Below are positions 23,941 through 34,029 of a DNA stretch of 64,000 bases, piece after piece (position 1 is the first letter of the stretch; each line of letters begins with the position of its first letter). The position numbers were made by a program, and so were the translations under genes. Origin of the DNA: Trinickia dabaoshanensis. GTDB lineage: Bacteria > Pseudomonadota > Gammaproteobacteria > Burkholderiales > Burkholderiaceae. The stretch is from positions 23,502-87,501 of the forward strand of contig NZ_PNYA01000032.1 in assembly GCF_002879885.1 (NCBI RefSeq), given 5' to 3'. The notes beneath the pieces were generated by a model. It did no database searches and was not told where the DNA came from. It was given only the letters and a program-made list of their open reading frames with translations.

Positions 23941-24485
23941 CATTCGGGTGCAAATCGGAACCGCAACGCTCACCGTGTTACTTACCGCTTGGAGACGGCC
24001 GACGGCTGTGCGATCACGCGCTATATCGATCCGCAACAGCCGCGGCTGCGGGCCAGCGTTTCACGTTTGAGCAGGCGGAAAAGATGAGTACCGTATTGAG
24101 AGAAGAGTTCGAAGCGCGTATCGAGGCTGTCGAAGCGCGGATGGATGCACGCATCGCAGCGATGGGAGCGCGGCTGGATGCTTATGTGATACGCGCCGAG
24201 GAGCGGGACAAACGGCTCGACGAAAGGCTCAACGAGCGCGACAAGCGGCTTGACGAGCGCGACAAGCGGATCGAATTGATTGCCCAGCAAGTCGCGGCTG
24301 CGGCAAAAAGCGCCTCTAATTTGAAGGCGCATATGTGGCTGGCCACGACGACGATCGTCATCGCGGTCGCAGGCACGGTCGTGGCCGCGTACCACGCAAC
24401 GCAGTCATCCCATCTCGGGGTGACGCAGGCCGTTATTTCCGCCTTTCAGCAAGGGCAGGAGATGCAAATGCCGTTGAAGGAATAG
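23941..24485 (+). repeat. Direct duplication, copy A (gene plus upstream flank)
   Basis: This segment and 25219-25794 share sequence from the same upstream start (CATTCG...CAAATCGGAACCGCAACGCTCA) through the end of the coiled-coil gene. Coding parts are nearly identical and the upstream flanks clearly diverged. The copies are in direct orientation and enclose the lipoprotein gene. Confidence 0.85.
24084..24485 (+). CDS. Coiled-coil protein with C-terminal membrane anchor, paralog A
   Basis: A 133-residue protein starting MSTVLREEFEARIEAVEARMD. Residues about 8-75 form a charged coiled coil with an 11-residue periodic stretch (ERDKRLDERLN then ERDKRLD). One hydrophobic segment follows at about 90-110 (LATTTIVIAVAGTVVAAY), then a short tail ending MPLKE. 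No enzyme motif is present. It resembles small tail-anchored coiled-coil proteins of unknown role. It is paired with 25354-25794 and both have the same GCAGGCGGAA leader with a Shine-Dalgarno-like GGCGGAA. Confidence 0.8.
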   Translation: MSTVLREEFEARIEAVEARMDARIAAMGARLDAYVIRAEERDKRLDERLNERDKRLDERDKRIELIAQQVAAAAKSASNLKAHMWLATTTIVIAVAGTVVAAYHATQSSHLGVTQAVISAFQQGQEMQMPLKE

Positions 24486-24626
24486 CGCGGCGGCGAGGGC
24501 CGACGCCTGTAGCCGGATATCGTGGGCTTTGGGCTTACGGCGCAGGGCTCGTTCGGGCGGTTACGAACACCTTGCCGCCGATCGATCCGTATACCGCCCG
24601 CGAAATCGATCGGCTGCAACGACCGC

Positions 24627-25085
24627 TTACTTCGCCGCCGTGCTAATCGGCGTCCCCGTGTATTTGAGCGTCTCGACCTCGTGCGCTGCCGTTTCCGGGT
24701 CATCGAGCGTCGGCGTGACGTGGCCGACCAACAAGCCCATGCTCACGGACGTCCGCACGTATTTGGTATCGCCGGCGTGCAGTGTGAACTTGACTTCGCG
24801 CGTCACTTCGGTCGACGTCGATGCCGTATATTCGCCCGGTTCTTCGTCGACAAAGAAGAAGCCGCCAGGGATCGAACGGCCTACGACCTTATCGTTGAGC
24901 TTGATCTCGGGCTGGATCGTCGCTCCGCCGAAGCTATCGGAGCGGAAGAAATAGATGCGGCCGTGATCCGCGGCGAGCGTCGGAATGGCAGACGCCACAT
25001 CCTTGTACTCCGGCCCCGTCGCGCAACCCGATGCAACCAACGCCACGCTAGAGGAAATCAACAGCGCACGAAAAAGCTTCTTCAT
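24627..25085 (-). CDS. DUF2846-type lipoprotein
   Basis: A 152-residue protein with a lipoprotein signal sequence (KKLFRALLISSSVALVASGC, lipidated Cys near 21). The mature part is beta-rich with GRIYFFRSDSFGGATIQPEIKLNDKVVG and a PGGFFFVDEEPGEYTAS turn, the pattern of DUF2846 lipoproteins. The function of that family is not established. A GGAGACC Shine-Dalgarno precedes the ATG. It sits between the two paralogous coiled-coil genes, on the opposite strand. Confidence 0.88.
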   Translation of the reverse strand: MKKLFRALLISSSVALVASGCATGPEYKDVASAIPTLAADHGRIYFFRSDSFGGATIQPEIKLNDKVVGRSIPGGFFFVDEEPGEYTASTSTEVTREVKFTLHAGDTKYVRTSVSMGLLVGHVTPTLDDPETAAHEVETLKYTGTPISTAAK

Positions 25086-25218
25086 TAAATGGTCTCCTTA
25101 GAATAACTCTTCAAAAAATTAAAAGCGACGGGCGAGCCCTCGGTTATCGCTTGCATTCGCCGCATTTAGATAACGGCTCACGGAGCAACATTCTTTAGAT
25201 ATATCGCGTTTTTCCGGC

Positions 25219-25794
25219 CATTCGCCTGCAAATCGGAACCGCAACGCTCAACGCGTTACTTATCGCGTGGCATCAGCCGATGACTGCGCGGTCGCACTGT
25301 AACGATCCGCCGCGGCCGCATGCCGGCGTTTCAATTTCAAGCAGGCGGAAGACATGAGTACGGTATTGAGAGAAGAGTTCGAAGCGCGCATCGAGGCCGT
25401 CGAAGCGCGGATGGATGCACGCATCGCTGCGATGGGAGCGCGCCTGGACGCCTATGTGATTCGCGCAGAAGAGCGGGACAAACGGCTCGAGGAGAGGCTC
25501 GAGGAGCGCGATCGGCGGATCGACGAAAGGCTCAATGAGCGCGACAAGCGGCTTGACGAGCGCGACAAGCGAATCGAATTAATTGCCCAGCAAGTTGCCG
25601 CCGCGGCAAAAAGCGCCTCAAACTTAAAGGCACATATGTGGCTCGCCACGACGACGATCGTCATCGCGGTCTCAGGCACGGTCGTGGCTGCGTACTACGC
25701 GACGCAGTCGTCTCATCTCGGCATAACGCAGGCGGTCATTTCCGCCTTTCAGCAAGGACAGCAGATGCAGACGCAAATGCCGCTGAAGGAGTAG
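25219..25794 (+). repeat. Direct duplication, copy B
   Basis: This is the partner of 23941-24485, with similarity beginning at the same CATTCG motif and ending just past the stop (TAGCGC in both). Copy B is longer because its gene has one extra 11-codon coiled-coil unit and two extra codons near the end. Confidence 0.85.
25354..25794 (+). CDS. Coiled-coil protein with C-terminal membrane anchor, paralog B
   Basis: A 146-residue near-copy of the 24084 gene. The coil has two full 11-residue units (ERDKRLEERLE, ERDRRIDERLN) before the terminal ERDKRLDERDKRIE, against one in paralog A. The membrane segment (about 103-121) and tail are conserved apart from an added TQ. The two proteins could form hetero-oligomers of different stalk length. 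It is followed by a strong terminator shared with tRNA-Pro. Confidence 0.8.
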   Translation: MSTVLREEFEARIEAVEARMDARIAAMGARLDAYVIRAEERDKRLEERLEERDRRIDERLNERDKRLDERDKRIELIAQQVAAAAKSASNLKAHMWLATTTIVIAVSGTVVAAYYATQSSHLGITQAVISAFQQGQQMQTQMPLKE

Positions 25795-25804
25795 CGCAGG
25801 CAAC

Positions 25805-25842
25805 AAAAAACCCGCGACAGCCTAAGCTGACGCGGGTTTTTT
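25805..25842. terminator. Bidirectional intrinsic terminator
   Basis: A 12-bp stem AAAAAACCCGCG / CGCGGGTTTTTT has a T run on the plus strand and an A run that gives a T tract on the minus strand. It ends both the paralog B transcript and the minus-strand tRNA-Pro transcript. Confidence 0.9.
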
Positions 25843-25846
25843 AATC

Positions 25847-25923
<77 letters not shown>

Positions 25924-25976
25924 AAAGCATGAAAGTATAACAGACACTTTCACTAAATAGAACCACCTTCGCGAAA

Positions 25977-26408
25977 CTATCTTCGCAGCAGTTCGATGAT
26001 GCCGATCAGATCTTTTCTGAGTTGCCCGACATCGACATTTCCCCCTGCTTGAGAAGCCGAAGCAGACGCCAATGCCGCCTCCCCCTCCTGCTGCGCGTGC
26101 GCCTCAGGCTTTGCATCCGCCTCGTCCTCGATCACCGCGCCGCGCGCATCGAGCTTATTGCGCGCGCCGTTGATCGTGAAACCCTGCTCATAGAGCAATT
26201 CGCGAATACGGCGTATCAACAGCACCTCATGGTGCTGATAGTAACGACGGTTGCCACGACGCTTCACAGGACGCAGCTGCGTGAACTCCTGCTCCCAGTA
26301 CCGCAGCACATGAGGCTTCACGCCACACAGCTCGCTAACTTCACCGATCGTGAAGTAGCGCTTCGCCGGGATCGGAGGCAAGACGACTTTCTCGACCGTC
26401 GTTGTCAT
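25977..26408 (-). CDS. MerR-family transcriptional regulator
   Basis: A 143-residue protein with the MerR winged helix at about 17-85 (RYFTIGEVSELCGVKPHVLRYWEQEF, then RRYYQHHEVLLIRRIRELLYEQGFTI). An acidic/Ala-rich spacer and a short helical end (QLRKDLIGIIELL) follow. It lacks metal-binding cysteines in the C-terminal part, so it is not a metal sensor. This unnamed MerR type lies after ihfA in many beta- and gammaproteobacteria. It probably shares the pheST-ihfA transcript. Confidence 0.92.
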   Translation of the reverse strand: MTTTVEKVVLPPIPAKRYFTIGEVSELCGVKPHVLRYWEQEFTQLRPVKRRGNRRYYQHHEVLLIRRIRELLYEQGFTINGARNKLDARGAVIEDEADAKPEAHAQQEGEAALASASASQAGGNVDVGQLRKDLIGIIELLRR

Positions 26409-26463
26409 CGTCGGTTAACCGTCGTGGTGGAAGGCGCGCTAAACCGCGTCGAAAACCTCGCGA

Positions 26464-26880
26464 TCAGCGCGGCAGAGCCGCCTCGGCGCCGTTTTCGACG
26501 AGCGCCTTCAGCTTTTGACTTGCATGGAACGTCACGACACGGCGCGCCGCGATCGGAATCGCCTCGCCCGTCTTGGGATTACGCCCGGGCCGTTGCGGCT
26601 TGTCGCGCAATTGAAAATTGCCGAAGCCGGACAGCTTCACGCTGTCTCCCCCTTCAAGCGCGTCGCGAATCACCTCGAAAAACGCTTCGACCATGTCCTT
26701 GGCCTCGCGCTTGTTCAGTCCCACATTGTCGAACAGCAGCTCGGCCAATTCGGCTTTGGTCAGGGTCGGCGTTTCCGAGGAAGCGGACACGCCGATGGGC
26801 GGGGTCGGTATTTCGCGAATCATGGCGCCACGCTGCGCCGCAAGTAGGGCTTCGAAATCACTCGAGTTCATTTCGTTCAT
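26464..26880 (-). CDS. ihfA: Integration host factor, alpha subunit
   Basis: A DNA-bending protein that pairs with IHF beta. The core (from [16 protein letters not shown]) matches the usual about 100-residue subunit, with the DNA-intercalating arm [14 protein letters not shown] and [10 protein letters not shown]. The 138-residue product has roughly 38 extra residues in front. The only later in-frame ATG, at codon 20, would still leave an extension. It lies downstream of pheT as in E. coli. Confidence 0.95.
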   Translation of the reverse strand: MNEMNSSDFEALLAAQRGAMIREIPTPPIGVSASSETPTLTKAELAELLFDNVGLNKREAKDMVEAFFEVIRDALEGGDSVKLSGFGNFQLRDKPQRPGRNPKTGEAIPIAARRVVTFHASQKLKALVENGAEAALPR

Positions 26881-26945
26881 GTCTAAAAACGGCGACTAAC
26901 CGATGGCGACGCATCGCACGAACGCTCTTGCGAGCGCTCCCGCAC

Positions 26946-29378
26946 TCATCCGCGCAACCGCGCACCGTAGACTCGAGCCAAGCGATCCACCAAGGCTTTA
27001 ACGGCCGAATCGACCGTCTCATCCTGCAGCGTGCCGCCAGTATCTTGCAGGGTTACGCGGAAGGCAAGGCTTTTCTCGTGCGCCGCCATTCCGCCGGAAG
27101 TGCTTGATTTTGCACGAAATTCATCGAACAGCGCAACCCTCTGAACGAACTTGCACGCCTCCTCGCCGAGCGCCTTGTGCATCTCGTCGAGCAATGCCTG
27201 AACTTCCACGTTTTGATCGACGACCACCGCGATATCGCGCCGAACCGGCGGATATTTCGATACTTCCGTCAGTGTGGGCAACGCACGGCCCATCAGCGCC
27301 TGCGCATCGACTTCGAACACGATCGGCGCATGCGGCAAATCGTATTGCTGCATCCAACGCGGGTGGAGCTCGCCGATCCAACCGGCGGCCTGTCCATCGA
27401 GTTCGATGCGCGCGCTGCGCCCCGGATGCAGAGCAGGATGCTCGGCCTTGACGAAGCGCGCGACGCGCGGCGCGAACAACGCCTCGACGTCGCCCTTCAC
27501 GTCGAAGAAGTCGACCATGCGCGTGGGCGTGCCCCACTGCTCTTCCACAGCCGGACCATAAGCGAGCGCACCGATGCGCTTCGGCTGCGCGTAACCTTCA
27601 ACGGTCGTCTCGCTGGCGCCGACCGACCGGTCGCGCAAGAACACGCGCCCCGCCTCGAACACACGCACGCGTTCCGCGCGGCGATTCAAGTTGTGACGCA
27701 AGACGTCGATGAGGCTGCCGATGAGCGTCGTACGCATCACCGAGAGCTGGCTCGCGATCGGATTGAGCACGCGCACCGGCGTGTCGTTGCCCGCGAAATC
27801 GCGCTCCCAGCTTTCGTCGACGAAACTGAAGTTGATCGTTTCCGCATAGTCGCGCGCGGCCAGCGCGTGACGCAGCGTGTGAATGGAGCGGCAGGTTTCG
27901 TTCGTCGCGCGCATCACATTGGCCGCAACGGGAGGACGAGCCGGAATCTTTTCGAAGCCGTAGATACGCGCGACTTCCTCGATCAAATCTTCTTCGATCT
28001 CGATGTCGAAGCGATACGACGGCGGGGTGACGGCGAAAATCTCGCCGTCGAATTCATACTCGAGCCCAAGGCGCGTGAAGATACGCGCCATCTCGTCGGC
28101 GTCGATCGCGATACCGATCACGCGCTGGGCGCGCGCAACCCGCATCGTTACCGGCGCACGTTGCGGCAGGTTGACGACCTGATCGTCGACGGGACCGGCC
28201 TCGCCGCCGCAGATATCGAGAATCAAGCCCGTGATGCGCTCGATGTGCGACACCGTCGTCTCGTAATCGACACCGCGCTCGAAGCGATGCGCCGCGTCGG
28301 TCGAGAAGTTGTACTTGCGCGCACGGCCTCGAATGCTATCGGGCCACCAGAAGGCGGCTTCGAGGTATACGTTCGTCGTATCGAGCGTCACCGCGGTGCT
28401 GTCGCCGCCCATGATGCCGGCCAGGCTCTCCACTTGATGATCGTCGGCGATCACGCCCACGGCTTCATCGAGTTCGACCGTATTGCCGTTCAGCAGCTTC
28501 AGGCTTTCGCCGCGACGCCCCCAGCGCACTTCGATCCCGCCATGAATCTTGTCGAGATCGAACACGTGCGACGGACGGCCCAACTCGAGCATGACGTAGT
28601 TCGAGATATCGACGAGCGCCGAAATGCTTCGTTGTCCTGAGCGTTCGAGCCGCTCGACCATCCATTGCGGCGTCTTCGCGCGCGCATTCACGCCGCGAAT
28701 CACACGGCCCGAAAAACGGCCGCATAGGTCGGGCGCCGCGATCTTCACGGGCAGACGCTCGTTTAGTTTCACCGGCACGGGCTCGATCGCCAACGGCTTG
28801 AGCGGCGTACCCGTGATCGCTGCCGTCTCGCGTGCGACGCCGAACACCGAAAGGCAATCGGCCTTGTTAGGCGTCAGCTTGATTTCGAAGATGGTGTCGT
28901 CGAGATTCAACGCTTCGCGGATGTCCCGTCCGATCGGCGTGTCCTCGGGCAAGATCATGAGACCGCCGTGATCTTCCGACAGCTTGAGCTCGCGTGCGGA
29001 ACAAAGCATGCCTTCGCTTTGCACGCCGCGCAGCTTCGACAGCTTGATCACGAACGGCGCCCCGCCTTCCTCGGCCGGCGGCAACTGCGCGCCGACGAGC
29101 GCAACGGGCACCTTGATCCCGGGGGCGACGTTCGGTGCGCCGCACACGATATTGAGCACCGAGCCCGTTCCGGCATCGACCTGACAGACGTTGAGCTTGT
29201 CCGCGTCGGGATGCTTGACCACCTCGAGCACGCGGCCGACGACGATCTTCGTCGTAGGCGGCGCAGCCGGGCGCAACGATTCGACTTCGAGGCCGGCCAT
29301 CGTCAACGCATGCGACAGTTCCTCCGTCGTCAGTTGCGGATCGGCAAACGTTCGGAGCCAGGATTCAGGGAATTGCAT
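26946..29378 (-). CDS. pheT: Phenylalanyl-tRNA synthetase, beta subunit
   Basis: An 810-residue subunit of the alpha2-beta2 enzyme. The N-terminal tRNA-binding OB fold is at about 40-150 ([23 protein letters not shown]). The B3/B4 editing domain, the B5 domain and a catalytic-like domain follow ([15 protein letters not shown]...). A C-terminal anticodon-binding FDX-ACB domain begins near [13 protein letters not shown]. It follows pheS by 91 bases. Confidence 0.97.
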   Translation of the reverse strand: MQFPESWLRTFADPQLTTEELSHALTMAGLEVESLRPAAPPTTKIVVGRVLEVVKHPDADKLNVCQVDAGTGSVLNIVCGAPNVAPGIKVPVALVGAQLPPAEEGGAPFVIKLSKLRGVQSEGMLCSARELKLSEDHGGLMILPEDTPIGRDIREALNLDDTIFEIKLTPNKADCLSVFGVARETAAITGTPLKPLAIEPVPVKLNERLPVKIAAPDLCGRFSGRVIRGVNARAKTPQWMVERLERSGQRSISALVDISNYVMLELGRPSHVFDLDKIHGGIEVRWGRRGESLKLLNGNTVELDEAVGVIADDHQVESLAGIMGGDSTAVTLDTTNVYLEAAFWWPDSIRGRARKYNFSTDAAHRFERGVDYETTVSHIERITGLILDICGGEAGPVDDQVVNLPQRAPVTMRVARAQRVIGIAIDADEMARIFTRLGLEYEFDGEIFAVTPPSYRFDIEIEEDLIEEVARIYGFEKIPARPPVAANVMRATNETCRSIHTLRHALAARDYAETINFSFVDESWERDFAGNDTPVRVLNPIASQLSVMRTTLIGSLIDVLRHNLNRRAERVRVFEAGRVFLRDRSVGASETTVEGYAQPKRIGALAYGPAVEEQWGTPTRMVDFFDVKGDVEALFAPRVARFVKAEHPALHPGRSARIELDGQAAGWIGELHPRWMQQYDLPHAPIVFEVDAQALMGRALPTLTEVSKYPPVRRDIAVVVDQNVEVQALLDEMHKALGEEACKFVQRVALFDEFRAKSSTSGGMAAHEKSLAFRVTLQDTGGTLQDETVDSAVKALVDRLARVYGARLRG

Positions 29379-29469
29379 GTGTGTCTACGTTCGAAGGAGT
29401 GGGTCCATGCCTGGCCGGCGCACGCTCGGGCCAGGCACCGCTTGCGGTGTTCGTTACGCGCCGGGCGCG

Positions 29470-30483
29470 TTACGCGAACTGCCGCAAGAAGCGCAGATCG
29501 TTCTCGAAGAACAGCCGCAGATCCTGCACGCCATAGCGCAGCATCGTCAAACGCTCGAGGCCGCTGCCGAATGCGAAACCGATGTAGCGCTCGGGATCGA
29601 GGCCCATGTTGCGGATGACGTTCGGATGCACTTGGCCTGAGCCCGAAATTTCGAGCCACTTGCCGGCGTTCTTGCCTTCCTCGAACTTCATATCGATTTC
29701 AGCCGACGGTTCGGTGAACGGGAAATACGACGGCCTAAAGCGCACGAGAATGTCGTCGCGCTCGAAGAATTTCTTCAGGAAATCGGTGTACACGCCCTTC
29801 AGATCGGCGAAGCTGATGTTCTCGTCGATCCACAAGCCCTCGACCTGATTGAACATCGGCGAGTGCGTCGCGTCGCTGTCGACGCGATACGTACGCCCCG
29901 GCACGATGACCTTGATCGGCGGCGTATTGCTGCGCGCATAGCGCACTTGCATCGGGCTCGTATGCGTGCGCAGCAGCAGCGGACGTCCGCCCGCATCTTT
30001 GCCGTCCACGTAGAACGTGTCTTGCATCGAGCGCGCCGGATGGTTCTCCGGGCTATTGAGCGCCGTGAAGTTGTACCAATCGGTTTCGATCTCGGGGCCG
30101 TCGGCCACGTCGAAGCCGATCGAGCCGAAGATTTGCTCGACGCGCTCCCACGTTTGCATCACGGGATGCAGGCTGCCGGCGCCGGCACCGCGGCCGGGCA
30201 GCGTCACGTCGATCGCCTCGGCCGTCAGGCGTTGCTCGAGCAACGCTTGCGCGAGCGCGTCGCGACGTGCCGTGAGAGCCGCTTCGACTTGCTGCTTCGC
30301 GACGTTGATGCGCGCGCCCTCGGCCTTGCGTGTCTCGGGGTCGAGCTTGCCGAGCCCCTTGAGCAGCTCGGTCAACATGCCCGCCTTACCGAGAAAACGA
30401 GCTTTCTCGTTTTCGAGCGTGGCGCTATCGACAGCTTGCGAGAAAGCTTCTTGCGCGTCGGCGACAATCCGGTCCAAATCCAT
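29470..30483 (-). CDS. pheS: Phenylalanyl-tRNA synthetase, alpha subunit
   Basis: A 337-residue class II catalytic subunit charging tRNA-Phe. It has an N-terminal coiled coil (about 1-95) and the class II core with [33 protein letters not shown] and [15 protein letters not shown]. Motif 3 is [17 protein letters not shown] took the ATG at 30483 as in homologs; an ATG four codons upstream is possible. The long leader contains two hairpins that may control the operon. Confidence 0.96.
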   Translation of the reverse strand: MDLDRIVADAQEAFSQAVDSATLENEKARFLGKAGMLTELLKGLGKLDPETRKAEGARINVAKQQVEAALTARRDALAQALLEQRLTAEAIDVTLPGRGAGAGSLHPVMQTWERVEQIFGSIGFDVADGPEIETDWYNFTALNSPENHPARSMQDTFYVDGKDAGGRPLLLRTHTSPMQVRYARSNTPPIKVIVPGRTYRVDSDATHSPMFNQVEGLWIDENISFADLKGVYTDFLKKFFERDDILVRFRPSYFPFTEPSAEIDMKFEEGKNAGKWLEISGSGQVHPNVIRNMGLDPERYIGFAFGSGLERLTMLRYGVQDLRLFFENDLRFLRQFA

Positions 30484-30529
30484 TGATCCCATCATTTCAA
30501 CGTCGGTGTTTTACGTAAGTGCGGCCAGC

Positions 30530-30557
30530 AAAAAAAAAGGGCTCGGTGAGGAGCCCC
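30530..30557 (-). terminator. Intrinsic terminator between rplT and pheS
   Basis: On the minus strand the stem GGGCTC / GAGCCC is followed immediately by a run of nine T. It lies 46 bases before the pheS start, the place where enterobacteria have the pheST attenuator. It could end the thrS-rplT transcript or be a regulated attenuator. I found no Phe-rich leader peptide. Confidence 0.8.
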
Positions 30558-30565
30558 GTTTTCTT

Positions 30566-30599
30566 GTCTGGAGCACCGGCTTGCCCCGGCGCTCCAGAC
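30566..30599 (-). other. Stable hairpin preceding the rplT-pheS terminator
   Basis: A 9-bp stem GTCTGGAGC / GCTCCAGAC with an inner GC-rich pairing lies just upstream of the terminator on the minus strand. It may protect the rplT message end, or act as the partner structure in an attenuator. Confidence 0.6.
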
Positions 30600-30625
30600 G
30601 AACCACGCAGTGACTAATCTAGCAA

Positions 30626-30985
30626 TTAGGCTGCAACGGCGGCTTTCACCTGCTTCACGATCGCGGCAAAAGCAGCCTTGTCGAACACGGCCATATCGGC
30701 CAGCACCTTGCGGTCGAGTTCGATCGACGCCTTCTTCAGGCCGTTGATGAACACGCTGTACGTCATGTCGTGCTGACGGACGGCCGCGTTGATACGCGTG
30801 ATCCACAGCGCACGGAATACGCGCTTCTTGTTGCGGCGGTCGCGGTAGGCGTATTGGCCTGCGCGCATGACCGCTTGCTTCGCGATGCGGTAGACGTTAT
30901 TGCGACGGCCGCGGTAACCCTTGGCCAGGTTGATGATCTTCTTGTGGCGGGCACGTGCCGTAACCCCACGTTTGACTCGAGGCAT
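30626..30985 (-). CDS. rplT: 50S ribosomal protein L20
   Basis: A 119-residue ribosome-assembly protein of the large subunit. It has the conserved basic start [28 protein letters not shown] and the helical [24 protein letters not shown]. In E. coli L20 also represses translation of rpmI-rplT. It follows rpmI by 29 bases. Confidence 0.98.
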
Positions 30986-31014
30986 GTTTCGCTCCTATGA
31001 GTAAAGGTTGAGGG

Positions 31015-31212
31015 TTAGGCGAAGGGCATCATGGCGCGCACGGAATCCAAATTGGACTCGTGCACCGCTGCCGAACCGCGCAGGTGACGCTTGTTCTTCG
31101 TGGTTTTCTTCGTGAGAATGTGGCGCTTGAAGGCTTGACCGCGCTTGACGGTACCGCCCGGACGCACCACGAAGCGCTTTGCAGCGCTCTTCTTGGTCTT
31201 CATCTTAGGCAT
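31015..31212 (-). CDS. rpmI: 50S ribosomal protein L35
   Basis: A 65-residue basic protein, [14 protein letters not shown]...[25 protein letters not shown], a full family match. The frame is open 27 codons further upstream, but the ATG at 31212 is the family start and has a GGAG element about 7 bases ahead. The 243-base spacer back to infC is unusually long for this operon and has no gene. It is where L20 autoregulatory structures are found in other bacteria. Confidence 0.97.
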   Translation of the reverse strand: MPKMKTKKSAAKRFVVRPGGTVKRGQAFKRHILTKKTTKNKRHLRGSAAVHESNLDSVRAMMPFA

Positions 31213-31455
31213 GACGAACAACTCCGTTATTTGATGGCGATGGGTGTGCGGCCGGCAAAAAGCCCTAGCTCCGCCCTTTGAAACCCAGTCCACTTGTCTG
31301 CGGCTTGGCCGTTGCCGGCCGCCGCGCTTTCAGGAACGCCGCCCGATACCGCCCGGGCGCCGCTCCGAAACCTGCTTGGAAATCTCTGACTGCTTCGTCG
31401 CACACGCCGCCCATCGCGCCACTCGCTGCGTGGCGCATCGGCGGCGAGCCGCACG

Positions 31456-31977
31456 TTACTTCTTTTTCTTCGGCGCGAGCACCATGATCATCTGGCGCCC
31501 TTCCATCTTCGGCATTTGCTCGACCTGACCCACTTCTTCGAGGTCGGTGCGCAGGCGCTCTAGCATGCGCATGCCGATTTCCTGGTGCGCCATTTCGCGT
31601 CCGCGAAAACGCAACGTGATCTTCGTCTTGTCGCCCTCATCCAGAAAGCGTACGAGATTGCGCAGCTTGACGTTGTAATCGCCGTCGTCGGTACCCGGGC
31701 GGAACTTCACTTCCTTCACCTGGATGACCTTCTGCTTGAGCTTCGCCTCGTGCTGCTTCTTCGCTTCCTGGTATTTGAACTTGCCGTAATCCATCAAACG
31801 GCAGACCGGTGGGACCGCCTGAGGGGCGATTTCCACCAAATCGACGTCCTGCTGTTCCGACATGCGGAAAGCATCAGCCAGTTTCACAATGCCGAGCGGT
31901 TCGTTGTCGACTCCGACTAGACGCACCTCGGGTGCCGTAATCTCACCGTTGATGCGGTGCCCCTTATCAGTAGCGAT
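31456..31977 (-). CDS. infC: Translation initiation factor IF-3, ATC start codon
   Basis: A 173-residue factor that keeps 30S subunits free and proofreads start codons. The true N-terminus reads [22 protein letters not shown] from an ATC codon at 31977, with AGAGGA 8-9 bases upstream. The first conventional start, a GTG at 31926, would delete the conserved first 17 residues. Non-AUG starts on infC are known to give autoregulation by IF-3 itself. The C-terminal domain runs from [21 protein letters not shown] to the lysine-rich end. Confidence 0.95.
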   Translation of the reverse strand: MATDKGHRINGEITAPEVRLVGVDNEPLGIVKLADAFRMSEQQDVDLVEIAPQAVPPVCRLMDYGKFKYQEAKKQHEAKLKQKVIQVKEVKFRPGTDDGDYNVKLRNLVRFLDEGDKTKITLRFRGREMAHQEIGMRMLERLRTDLEEVGQVEQMPKMEGRQMIMVLAPKKKK

Positions 31978-32027
31978 GTTCCGGTTCCTCTAAAAATTAA
32001 AAAAACGAGCCGCGCTGCCGCGGTGGC

Positions 32028-33935
32028 TTACTTGAACGCCTGGACGTCTTCACGCAGGCGCTCAACGAAGGCGTCGACCGGCATCACGCCCAGATCGACA
32101 CCGCCACGGGCACGCACGGCTACCGTTTGTGCTTCACGCTCTTTGTCGCCTACCACGAGCAGGTACGGCACTTTTTCGAGCGTATGCTCGCGTATTTTAT
32201 AGCTAATTTTCTCGTTGCGCAAATCAAGCTCGATTCTAAGCCCTTGTTTTTGCAACGTTTGGGCTAGGCTCTGCGCATACTCGGCTTGGCTTTCGGCGAT
32301 ATTCATGACGACAGCCTGCGTCGGCGCGAGCCACGGCGGCATCGCCCCGGCATGGTGCTCGATCAAAATCCCGAGGAAACGCTCCATCGAACCGACGATA
32401 GCCCGGTGCAGCATCACGGGCCGGCGGCGGCTGTTGTCCTCGGCCACGTACTCGGCGCCGAGCCGCTCCGGCAGGACCATATCCAATTGCAGCGTGCCGC
32501 ACTGCCAGGACCGGCCGAGCGCGTCCTTGATGTGGTACTCGATCTTCGGGCCGTAGAACGCACCCTCGCCGTCGAGCTCTTCCCAGGTGAGGCCGCACGC
32601 CGTCAAAGCCTGGCGCAAGCCTTCCTCGGCGCGATCCCAAATCTCATCCGTCCCCGCGCGCTGCTCAGGCCGCAACGAGAGCTTGATGTCGATGTTTTCG
32701 AAGCCGAAGTCGCGGTAGACGCTCATCGCGAGCGTGTTGAACTTGATCGACTCCTCGATGAACTGCTCTTCAGTACAGAAGATGTGCGCATCGTCCTGGA
32801 CGAAACCGCGCACCCGCATCAATCCATGCAGCGCACCGGACGCCTCGTTGCGATGGCACGAACCGAACTCGGCATAGCGCAGCGGCAGATCGCGGTACGA
32901 GCGCAGGCCGTGCTTGAACACCTGAACGTGCCCGGGACAGTTCATCGGCTTGATCGCGTAGTCGCGCTTTTCCGATTCCGTCGTGAACATGTTCTCGCGA
33001 TAGTTCTGCCAATGGCCCGACGCCTCCCACAGCGAGCGATCCATGATCATCGGCGTCTTGATCTCGAGATACCCGTCGGCATTCACGCGCCGGCGCATGT
33101 ACTGTTCCACCTGCTGCCACAGCGACCAGCCCTTCGGATGCCAGAACACCATGCCCGGCGATTCGTCCTGCAAGTGGAACAGATCGAGCTGACGGCCGAG
33201 CTTGCGGTGATCGCGCTTCTCGGCTTCCTCGAGCATATGCAGATAGGCGTCCTGCTCTTCCTTCTTCGCCCAAGCCGTACCGTAGATGCGCTGCAACTGC
33301 TCGTTCTTCGAATCGCCGCGCCAGTAGGCGCCCGCGACCTTCATCAACTTGAAGACCTTGAGCTTGCCCGTGGACGGCACGTGCGGGCCGCGGCACAGAT
33401 CCGTAAAACCGCCGTGCGAATAGAGCTTGATTTCGTCGCTCGCCGGGATCGACTCGATGATCTCGGCCTTGTACTTTTCGCCGATGCCCTTGAAGTACTG
33501 CACCGCCTCGTCGCGCGAAACGACACGCCGCGATACCGGCTCGTCCTTCTTCGCGAGTTCCTGCATGCGCTTTTCGATCTTCTCGAGATCCTCGGGCGTG
33601 AAGGGACGCTGATAGGCGAAGTCGTAATAAAAGCCGTTGTCGATCACCGGCCCGATCGTGACTTGCGCCTCGGGATAGAGATCCTTCACCGCATAGGCGA
33701 GCAAGTGCGCAGCCGAATGGCGAATGATATCGAGGCCGTCCGGGTCTTTCTCGGTGACGATCGCAAGCGAAGCATCGCGATCGATCAACGTGGACGTATC
33801 GACGAGTTCGCCATCGAGCTTGCCGCCCAGCGCGGCTTTCGCGAGACCCGGACCGATCGAGGCGGCTACCTCGGCCACCGTCACCGGGTGATCGTATTGT
33901 CGAGACGAACCGTCGGGCAGGCGTATCGAAACCAT
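32028..33935 (-). CDS. thrS: Threonyl-tRNA synthetase
   Basis: A 635-residue class II synthetase. Domains in order are TGS (about 1-62), the editing domain with [11 protein letters not shown] (the HxxxH-type pocket), the catalytic core with zinc ligands in [10 protein letters not shown] and the [19 protein letters not shown] stretch, and the anticodon-binding domain from about 530 ([17 protein letters not shown]). It is the first gene of the thrS-infC-rpmI-rplT group. Confidence 0.97.
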   Translation of the reverse strand: MVSIRLPDGSSRQYDHPVTVAEVAASIGPGLAKAALGGKLDGELVDTSTLIDRDASLAIVTEKDPDGLDIIRHSAAHLLAYAVKDLYPEAQVTIGPVIDNGFYYDFAYQRPFTPEDLEKIEKRMQELAKKDEPVSRRVVSRDEAVQYFKGIGEKYKAEIIESIPASDEIKLYSHGGFTDLCRGPHVPSTGKLKVFKLMKVAGAYWRGDSKNEQLQRIYGTAWAKKEEQDAYLHMLEEAEKRDHRKLGRQLDLFHLQDESPGMVFWHPKGWSLWQQVEQYMRRRVNADGYLEIKTPMIMDRSLWEASGHWQNYRENMFTTESEKRDYAIKPMNCPGHVQVFKHGLRSYRDLPLRYAEFGSCHRNEASGALHGLMRVRGFVQDDAHIFCTEEQFIEESIKFNTLAMSVYRDFGFENIDIKLSLRPEQRAGTDEIWDRAEEGLRQALTACGLTWEELDGEGAFYGPKIEYHIKDALGRSWQCGTLQLDMVLPERLGAEYVAEDNSRRRPVMLHRAIVGSMERFLGILIEHHAGAMPPWLAPTQAVVMNIAESQAEYAQSLAQTLQKQGLRIELDLRNEKISYKIREHTLEKVPYLLVVGDKEREAQTVAVRARGGVDLGVMPVDAFVERLREDVQAFK

Positions 33936-34029
33936 TGCGTTCTCTCCGAGATGCCGCGCGGGGCATCAAAAACAATCGATTGGCGGCAACAAATCAAAAC
34001 TGCAAAGACATGCCAAGCAAAAGACGGAT

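Noticed and set aside
24200..24270. A CRISPR-like or tandem DNA repeat array (GAGCGCGACAAGCGG units)
   Set aside because: The repeats are in-frame coding for the hendecad coiled coil, with no spacers and no cas genes.
27177..28640. A 487-codon frame antisense to pheT
   Set aside because: Composition is low-complexity His/Arg/Ala without a fold signature, and pheT is intact on the other strand.
30484..30625. A pheM-like leader peptide ahead of pheS
   Set aside because: No short frame with a start, Shine-Dalgarno and consecutive Phe codons is present before the terminator hairpin.
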